From Yersinia kristensenii (GTDB lineage Bacteria > Pseudomonadota > Gammaproteobacteria > Enterobacterales > Enterobacteriaceae): a stretch of DNA of 64,000 nt. The position numbers and the translations under genes are program-made. The stretch lies in contig NZ_UHIY01000001.1 in assembly GCF_900460525.1 (NCBI RefSeq), positions 558,001-622,000 on the forward strand, written 5' to 3'. Positions 58,634-64,000 of this stretch are shown here, one piece after another (the first letter of the stretch is position 1; each line of letters begins with the position of its first letter). The notes beneath the pieces are model-generated. The model searched no databases. It had not been told where the DNA came from and saw only the letters and a program-made list of their open reading frames with translations.

Positions 58634-59221
58634 TTAGATTTTTATATCGATAATGGCATTCTTTGGACGAAAAGCCGCTACCACTTCAGCATTGGTCTCT
58701 ATATAAGGCCCATCTAGTAGTTGAATGCAATAAGGCACACTGGCAAAAATACCCGCAACTACCACCTTCGACTGGGCATCTCTCACCCCTTCTAGGGTCT
58801 CTTTGATGGATTTAGGCTGCCCCGGTAAGTTGATAATCAATGCCTGCTTACGGATAACCCCAACCTGTCGGGATAATATCGCGGTAGGGACAAAATGGAG
58901 GCTGATTTGGCGCATTTGTTCACCAAAACCTGGCATTTGCCGATCGGCGATAGCTAAGGTGGCATCAGGAGTAACATCACGTCTTGCCGGGCCGGTACCG
59001 CCGGTGGTCAATACCAAATGACACCCCATTTCATCGACTAACTCACACAGGGTTTGTTCAATCAGAGTTTGTTCATCGGGAATAAGGCGGGTTTCGATGT
59101 CAAAAGGAGTGGTTAAGGCACTTGCCAACCACTCTTCTAGTGCTGGAATCCCTTTATCCTGATATACCCCACTTGATGCGCGATCAGAGACGGAAACTAA
59201 ACCTATACGCAATGTATTCAT
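58634..59221 (-). CDS. mog: Molybdopterin adenylyltransferase
   Basis: 195 residues, MoaB/Mog fold. Adenylylates molybdopterin before molybdenum insertion. The nucleotide-binding motif TTGGTGPARRDVTPDAT is intact. In E. coli it lies between talB and satP; here two accessory genes separate it from satP. Confidence 0.96.
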   Translation of the reverse strand: MNTLRIGLVSVSDRASSGVYQDKGIPALEEWLASALTTPFDIETRLIPDEQTLIEQTLCELVDEMGCHLVLTTGGTGPARRDVTPDATLAIADRQMPGFGEQMRQISLHFVPTAILSRQVGVIRKQALIINLPGQPKSIKETLEGVRDAQSKVVVAGIFASVPYCIQLLDGPYIETNAEVVAAFRPKNAIIDIKI

Positions 59222-59302
59222 ATAACTACCTCGACGAAAACCCTTTATCTGTGGCGAATAATAGCATACCCCATATTACTGGGACTGCTGTTAGCCTCAG
59301 GT

Positions 59303-59412
59303 TATATACCCGTCATCCTTCAAATTGTATGTGTGTTGACTGCCCCTTATTCACCCGAATCATGGGGTTCACTCGGTTGCTGCCTTCCTGCAACTCAAAT
59401 TATTTAAGGTAT
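59303..59412 (-). repeat. ERIC element, about 110 bp, shortened centre
   Basis: Read on the minus strand it begins TACCTTAAATAATTTGAGTT and ends GATGACGGGTATA, the ERIC ends; about 30 bases of the central palindrome are missing relative to 20301-20443. Lies between mog and talB; a 99-codon ORF through it is ignored. Confidence 0.8.
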
Positions 59413-59418
59413 AGGCAA

Positions 59419-59444
59419 TAAAAAAGGCGGCTTACGCCACCTTT
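59419..59444 (-). terminator. talB terminator
   Basis: Stem AAGGTGGC/GCCGCCTT (one mismatch), loop GTAA, T6 run on the minus strand, 41 bases after the talB stop. Confidence 0.85.
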
Positions 59445-59484
59445 TCGTCAAATAACTACGGAGAATCAATCACCGCCAGTCAAA

Positions 59485-60438
59485 TTACAGCAGGTCTGAG
59501 ATCATTTTCTCAAGTTTGCCCTGATCAATAGCAAATTTGCGAATGCCATCAGCCAGTTTATCAATCGCCATTGGATCCTGATTGTGCTGCCAGTAGAACT
59601 CAGCTTCAGTCAGTGGCGTAGGTTTAGCCTGAACTTCACCGGTATAAGATAATTTACGCTCTATCGGACCTTCGCTTTCTGCTAACTCTTTCAGCAGCGA
59701 TGGCGCGATAGTCAGACGGTCACAACCAGCCAGTTCAATGATCTCACCCAGATTACGGAAGCTTGCGCCCATAACCACAGTCTTATAACCGTGTTGTTTG
59801 TAATACTGATAAATCTCGGTCACGGAAACCACACCTGGATCTTCGTGTGGCGCGAACTCTTTTTTGTCGCCATTGGCTTTGTACCAGTCAAGAATACGGC
59901 CAACAAACGGTGAAATCAGGAACACACCCGCTTCAGCACAAGCACGCGCCTGAGCGAAGGAGAACAGCAGAGTCAGGTTACAGTTAATGCCTTCTTTTTC
60001 CAGCTGTTCTGCAGCACGGATACCCTGCCAGGTAGAGGCTAGTTTGATCAGAATGCGGTCATTGCTGATACCGGCTTCGTTATACAGTTTGATCAGGCGC
60101 TTAGCTTTTGCCACGCTGGCAGTCGTGTCGTAAGACAGGCGGGCATCTACTTCAGTAGAAATACGGCCTGGGATCAGTTTTAGGATTTCCAAACCAATAT
60201 TGACGGCCAGTTTGTCAGTAGCATCAACGATTTGCTGAGCGTGATCGCTGCTTTGTTCGCGCGCCCAAGCAATGGCGTCGTCAATCAGCTTGCGGTATTC
60301 AGGAATTTGGGCAGCATTCAGAATCAATGATGGGTTGGTAGTTGCATCTTGCGGCTGATACAGCTTCATTGCCGCGATATCCCCAGTATCTGCTACTACA
60401 GTGGTGATTTGACGTAGGGAAGTAAGTTTATCGGTCAT
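59485..60438 (-). CDS. talB: Transaldolase B
   Basis: 317 residues, same as E. coli. Pentose-phosphate pathway; transfers dihydroxyacetone between sedoheptulose-7-phosphate and glyceraldehyde-3-phosphate. The Schiff-base lysine is in [11 protein letters not shown] chose ATG 60438 ([10 protein letters not shown]) from the family; two in-frame ATGs lie 5 and 13 codons upstream and no start has a strong ribosome-binding site. Confidence 0.96.
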   Translation of the reverse strand: MTDKLTSLRQITTVVADTGDIAAMKLYQPQDATTNPSLILNAAQIPEYRKLIDDAIAWAREQSSDHAQQIVDATDKLAVNIGLEILKLIPGRISTEVDARLSYDTTASVAKAKRLIKLYNEAGISNDRILIKLASTWQGIRAAEQLEKEGINCNLTLLFSFAQARACAEAGVFLISPFVGRILDWYKANGDKKEFAPHEDPGVVSVTEIYQYYKQHGYKTVVMGASFRNLGEIIELAGCDRLTIAPSLLKELAESEGPIERKLSYTGEVQAKPTPLTEAEFYWQHNQDPMAIDKLADGIRKFAIDQGKLEKMISDLL

Positions 60439-60863
60439 GTTGTCGTTTCTCATCGTTTGTGCATGAACTTTTGGCATGTCGCAACTTTATGCTTGTCGAA
60501 AGAGTATATTGCCAAAATGGCGCTTTATCTCATTCGGAATGTTAGCCGTTTCGCAATATTAGCGATTTCGACACCTGCCTTGTCTTGATAATAACATGCG
60601 TAAGCCTTGGTGCAAGGCAGTTAAACTGATTAAAAAAACCGCAAAAGCGCAGTATTCGGTTCGCAACCGTTTTCGCCTTTTAAAACAGCGAGAAACCGGT
60701 AGGTTAATAGCAACTTTATCCATTCCTATCGTACTGAGACGATTTAGCTAAACTATAGCATCTCTGGCAAAGCAGCCCATCTATCTCAGCAATCGTCCAA
60801 TCTTCTTTTCGCTGGCTGGCGCTTTTTGCTACAGTGCCCTATTTGGCTCATTAGGATGTCATT
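60439..60863. other. Divergent talB/yaaA intergenic region
   Basis: 425 bases with no gene seen. It must hold the talB and yaaA promoters, but no hexamer pair stands out enough to call. No repeat matching the others in the window. Confidence 0.4.
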
Positions 60864-61640
60864 ATGCTTATTGTCATTTCCCCGGCTAAAACCCTTGATT
60901 ATCAAAGTCCGTTAGCGACCAAGAAGTTTACTCAGCCAGAAATGTTGGATAAATCACAACAGCTTATCGAGATCTGCCGTGAGCTGACACCCGCGCAAAT
61001 CAGCAGTCTAATGGGAATTAGCGACAAACTGGCCGGTTTGAACGCCGCTCGTTTCAGCGAATGGCAGCCAGACTTTACGCCAGACAATGCGCGCCAGGCA
61101 ATTCTGGCCTTTAAAGGCGATGTCTACACCGGTATGCAGGCGCAAGATTTCAGCGCTGCTGATTTTGATTTTGCCCAACAGCACTTGCGCATGCTTTCTG
61201 GCCTTTATGGCGTATTGCGCCCGCTCGACTTAATGCAGCCGTATCGTCTGGAGATGGGGATCAAGCTGGCTAACCCGCGCGGCAAAGATCTCTATTCATT
61301 CTGGGGCGACCAGATAACTGAGAAACTGAATCAAGCACTGGAGCAGCAAGGCGATAACGTGCTGATTAATCTCGCCTCTGATGAATACTTTAAGGCCGTG
61401 AAGCCCGCCAAGCTGGCCGGCTCACAGATTAAACCGGTCTTTTTAGATGAAAAAAACGGCAAATATAAGATTATCAGTTTCTACGCCAAGAAAGCCCGTG
61501 GCCTGATGAGCCGATTTATTATTCAGAACAAGCTCACCAAACCAGAACAACTGGTTGATTTTAATCTGGAAGGTTATGAGTTTGATGCCGGGCTATCGGC
61601 GAAAAATGAACTGGTATTTAAGCGGGCTGAACAGCACTAA
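60864..61640 (+). CDS. yaaA: Peroxide stress protein YaaA (DUF328)
   Basis: 258 residues. YaaA lowers free intracellular iron under H2O2 stress and binds DNA. The family start [16 protein letters not shown] is intact, as are [20 protein letters not shown] ([10 protein letters not shown]) and the FYAKKARG motif. Convergent with thrC, as in E. coli. Confidence 0.96.
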   Translation: MLIVISPAKTLDYQSPLATKKFTQPEMLDKSQQLIEICRELTPAQISSLMGISDKLAGLNAARFSEWQPDFTPDNARQAILAFKGDVYTGMQAQDFSAADFDFAQQHLRMLSGLYGVLRPLDLMQPYRLEMGIKLANPRGKDLYSFWGDQITEKLNQALEQQGDNVLINLASDEYFKAVKPAKLAGSQIKPVFLDEKNGKYKIISFYAKKARGLMSRFIIQNKLTKPEQLVDFNLEGYEFDAGLSAKNELVFKRAEQH

Positions 61641-61645
61641 AATGT

Positions 61646-61668
61646 AAAAAGGGCCAATATGGCCCTAT
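61646..61668. terminator. Hairpin after yaaA
   Basis: Stem GGGCC/GGCCC with loop AATAT; a T5 run follows on the minus strand. A near-identical hairpin is at 61790-61810. Confidence 0.6.
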
Positions 61669-61690
61669 CAGACGGCTGACAATGTCAAAT

Positions 61691-61760
61691 GAAGGGGAAA
61701 CGTGCTGTTGGGGTCGTAGCGACGCAGTCGCCGAAGTGCCCCTAGGCGCGGTCAACCTTT
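61691..61760. repeat. 70-bp nested-palindrome repeat C, copy 2
   Basis: Homologous to 32221-32290, sharing GGGTCGTA, CG, GTCG, AGTGCCC and GTCA-CC at the same spacing. Inner stem GGGG/CCCC and GCGAC/GTCGC hairpin are visible. It lies between two hairpins of nearly identical sequence, between convergent yaaA and thrC. Confidence 0.7.
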
Positions 61761-61789
61761 CACTCACTGAGTTATAAATAGCTAATCTC

Positions 61790-61817
61790 AAAGGGCCGAT
61801 ATGGCCCTTTAGTTTTT
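61790..61817. terminator. Terminator between yaaA and thrC
   Basis: Stem AAAGGGCC/GGCCCTTT followed by AGTTTTT on the plus strand; on the minus strand it follows the thrC stop by 18 bases. Confidence 0.75.
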
Positions 61818-61835
61818 ATCTCTCAATGAGAAAAA

Positions 61836-63125
61836 TTACTTAGGTAATGCCATCAAGAAAGTGCGTAATTGTGCAAAATCTGCTGGTAAATCATGGGATA
61901 ACAATGGCAATTGTGCCCGCACTGCTAATGGTTTTGGCAGTGGTAACTCTTGTCCCAGAATCTCTTCAACACTTTCTTTGAATTTCGCCGGATGTGCCGT
62001 TCCGATGAATAACCCAAATTCCCCGTCTTGTAACTGATCGCGCAACACACGATAAGCAATGGCCGCATGAGGCTCTGAGATATAACCCAACTCCGCCAGC
62101 TCGCGCATGGTGTCTTTGGTGACATCATCACTGACTGCGCCGTGGCCCAATTCTTTTAATTGCCAAATTTTGCGACGATAAAGCTCTTCAACTCGCGGCC
62201 AGTTATTCGGCTGACTAACATCCATGGCATTCGATAACGTCGCCACTGTCTGTTTTGGCTGCCATTGCCCGTTAACCAGGAAACGCGGTACGGTGTCGTT
62301 GGCATTAGTGGCGGCGATAAAGCGTTTTACCGGCAAACCTAAGGATTTCGCCAGCAAACCGGCGGTCAAATCGCCAAAGTTGCCACTTGGCACGGAGATA
62401 ACCAGCTGGTTACGCGCTTCTTGTGGCAATTGAGCGACCGCTTCAAAGTAATAGCAAATTTGTGCCAGCAAGCGGCTGATATTAATCGAGTTAGCAGAGT
62501 TAAGGCTCAGGTCTTGTTTCAGTTCTTCGTCATCAAAGGCTTGTTTGACCAGCGCCTGACAAGCATCAAAATCACCATCAATGGCTACAGTGTGAATATT
62601 GCCACCCAGCGTACAGAACAGTTTTTCTTGCAGCGGGCTGATTTTGCCACGCGGATAAAGAATCACCACACGGACATTTTTCAGACCATAAAATGCATGG
62701 GCCACTGCCGCCCCGGTATCACCGGAGGTCGCGGTTAAAATAGTTACTGGCTGGTCACCGGCCACTTCGGCCAACATCTGCGCCATAAAACGGGCACCGA
62801 AGTCTTTAAAGGCTAATGTCGGGCCGTGAAACAGTTCGAGTACCGCGACATCATTCTCAACCTGAGCAACCGGAGCTGGGAACTCAAAAGCCGCCTGAAC
62901 ACGCTTGGTTAAGACTTCCGGTGCAATTTCATTGCCGATAAATGCAGACAAAATGCGGCTGCTGCGGGTGACAAAATCCAGATCCAACAATTTATCAATT
63001 TCTGTCAACTCAAACTCTGGCAACTCCAACGGGAAGAACAGCCCTTGCTGCTTGCCCAGGCCTTGCTTGATCGCTTGCGCGAAGCTGACCTGCTCGTTGT
63101 GATCTTTAAGGTTATACAGTTTCAT
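61836..63125 (-). CDS. thrC: Threonine synthase
   Basis: 429 residues. PLP-dependent conversion of O-phosphohomoserine to threonine. The PLP lysine is in HGPTLAFKDFGARF and the phosphate-binding loop in SGDTGAAVAHAF. Starts 3 bases after thrB; last gene of the thr operon. Confidence 0.98.
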   Translation of the reverse strand: MKLYNLKDHNEQVSFAQAIKQGLGKQQGLFFPLELPEFELTEIDKLLDLDFVTRSSRILSAFIGNEIAPEVLTKRVQAAFEFPAPVAQVENDVAVLELFHGPTLAFKDFGARFMAQMLAEVAGDQPVTILTATSGDTGAAVAHAFYGLKNVRVVILYPRGKISPLQEKLFCTLGGNIHTVAIDGDFDACQALVKQAFDDEELKQDLSLNSANSINISRLLAQICYYFEAVAQLPQEARNQLVISVPSGNFGDLTAGLLAKSLGLPVKRFIAATNANDTVPRFLVNGQWQPKQTVATLSNAMDVSQPNNWPRVEELYRRKIWQLKELGHGAVSDDVTKDTMRELAELGYISEPHAAIAYRVLRDQLQDGEFGLFIGTAHPAKFKESVEEILGQELPLPKPLAVRAQLPLLSHDLPADFAQLRTFLMALPK

Positions 63126-63128
63126 GCG

Positions 63129-64000
63129 TTATCCCAGTAGTCGTGCGCCTGCGGTATCCAGACGGCAAATATGAACAAAACCTTCGTCGTTTTGCAGGTA
63201 ATGATTTTGTAGCCAGTTCGCCATGCGCTGTGCGGTCTCGACATCATTGCAGACGGCAAACAGTGTTGGGCCAGAACCGGAAATACCACAGGCCAGCGCG
63301 CCAATATCCTGCGCAGCTTGCCGTGCCGCAGCAAAGCCCGGTAACAATTGAGTGCGGTAAGGCTCGGCAATCACATCTTTCATCATTTTAGCAGCCAGAC
63401 TCGGCTGTTGAGTGTGGCAGGCGTGAATGAATCCAGCCAAATTGCGCCCATGTGCGATGCAATCCTGACGGCGATATTGTGCCGGTAAAATAGCGCGGGC
63501 CTCGGCAGTAGAGACTTTAATGCCCGGATAAGCCATGACCCACAGCCAGTCATCAAACCCAGGAACATCTTGGCTGATATAGCCGGGCTGTTCGAGGATC
63601 AGTTGCATCCCGCCCAAATAGCACGGTGCGACATTATCAAAATGGATGCTACCAGACACTCGCCCTTCCAGCTCGCCCATCATGCCCAACAAGGTCACTT
63701 TATCCAGCGGCTTGCCACAGAACTCGTTCATCGCCATCAAACCAGCCACGACTGAACAGGCGCTGGAACCTAGCCCTGAGCCAATCGGCATGTTTTTTTC
63801 CAGCACCATCGCCACCGGGATTTCTTTGCCTATCTCCTGACAAAAACGCTCCCAGCACTGATAAACGATATTCTCTTTTGGGTCATCAGGCAGCTTGCTG
63901 ACAAAGCGGCCCTCGTTGCGCAAACTGAAGCTATCCGCCGCGGTCACGCTGACACAATCGCCCAGCAGAGTACCATCGACCGGTGAGACTGCCGCACCCA
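63129..64000 (-). CDS. thrB: Homoserine kinase, 5' end beyond window
   Basis: GHMP-family kinase that phosphorylates homoserine. About 290 codons are visible and the frame stays open to base 64000, so roughly 20 N-terminal residues of about 310 are missing. The ATP loop [12 protein letters not shown] and the C-terminal [11 protein letters not shown] are intact. The internal ATG at 63947 is not the true start, since [14 protein letters not shown] upstream matches the family. Confidence 0.97.
   Translation of the reverse strand, partial: GAAVSPVDGTLLGDCVSVTAADSFSLRNEGRFVSKLPDDPKENIVYQCWERFCQEIGKEIPVAMVLEKNMPIGSGLGSSACSVVAGLMAMNEFCGKPLDKVTLLGMMGELEGRVSGSIHFDNVAPCYLGGMQLILEQPGYISQDVPGFDDWLWVMAYPGIKVSTAEARAILPAQYRRQDCIAHGRNLAGFIHACHTQQPSLAAKMMKDVIAEPYRTQLLPGFAAARQAAQDIGALACGISGSGPTLFAVCNDVETAQRMANWLQNHYLQNDEGFVHICRLDTAGARLLG

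Noticed and set aside
59122..59421. 99-codon plus-strand ORF over mog start and ERIC
   Set aside because: It is antisense to mog and continues in a repeat; chance frame.

Overview
The window is a chromosomal segment of a gammaproteobacterium of the order Enterobacterales, most likely a Yersinia. The gene order matches the E. coli 0-2 minute region read in reverse: leuABCD, setA, sgrS, sgrR, thiBPQ, yabI, polB, rapA, rluA, djlA, lptD-surA-pdxA-rsmA-apaG-apaH, folA, carBA, dapB, ispH-fkpB-lspA-ileS-ribF, rpsT, nhaR-nhaA, dnaJ-dnaK, satP, mog, talB, yaaA, thrC-thrB. Three things point to Yersinia: several ERIC-type repeats, an exported beta-gamma-crystallin protein of the Yersinia-crystallin kind, and high protein similarity to known Yersinia sequences. 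The tryptophanase gene suggests an indole-positive, environmental or enterocolitica-like species rather than the plague group. This assignment is inference from memory; no search was run. No rRNA, tRNA, CRISPR array, prophage or insertion sequence was seen.

Left part (1-20.3 kb): the leu operon (leuA truncated at the window edge) is followed by a tryptophanase locus. That locus has a class II-type CRP site, a 32-residue TnaC leader peptide and tnaA, but no tnaB. Then come setA, the 3' module of the SgrS small RNA, a glycyl-radical enzyme with its activase (ybiW, ybiY), and sgrR. The thiamine ABC importer thiBPQ lies behind a TPP riboswitch whose P3 arm is greatly enlarged and contains a dispersed palindromic repeat. 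thiP carries a one-base frameshift. yabI and polB complete this part.

Middle part (20.3-47 kb): housekeeping genes for transcription recycling (rapA), RNA modification (rluA, rsmA), outer-membrane assembly (lptD, surA, djlA), pyridoxal phosphate (pdxA), dinucleotide hydrolysis (apaH), folate (folA), carbamoyl phosphate (carAB), lysine/diaminopimelate (dapB), isoprenoids (ispH), lipoprotein maturation (lspA), isoleucyl-tRNA synthesis (ileS) and flavins (ribF). A small block of exporters (yjjB, yjjP and a LysE/RhtB-family gene) lies between folA and carB.

Right part (47-64 kb): rpsT, the Na+/H+ antiporter nhaA with its regulator nhaR, the chaperones dnaK-dnaJ with a clear sigma-32 promoter, and the acetate/succinate transporter satP. 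Next are an AT-rich gene for a large exported protein (two beta-gamma-crystallin domains and a GNAT-like C-terminus) and an MHS-family transporter, then mog, talB, yaaA, thrC and the 3' part of thrB.

The accessory cargo sits at four junctions of an otherwise conserved backbone: leuD/setA (tnaCA), sgrS/sgrR (ybiYW), folA/carB (yjjPB plus exporter) and satP/mog (crystallin protein plus MHS transporter). Dispersed repeats (ERIC, a hairpin repeat with two copies and a 70-bp nested-palindrome repeat with two copies) occupy many of the intergenic gaps.
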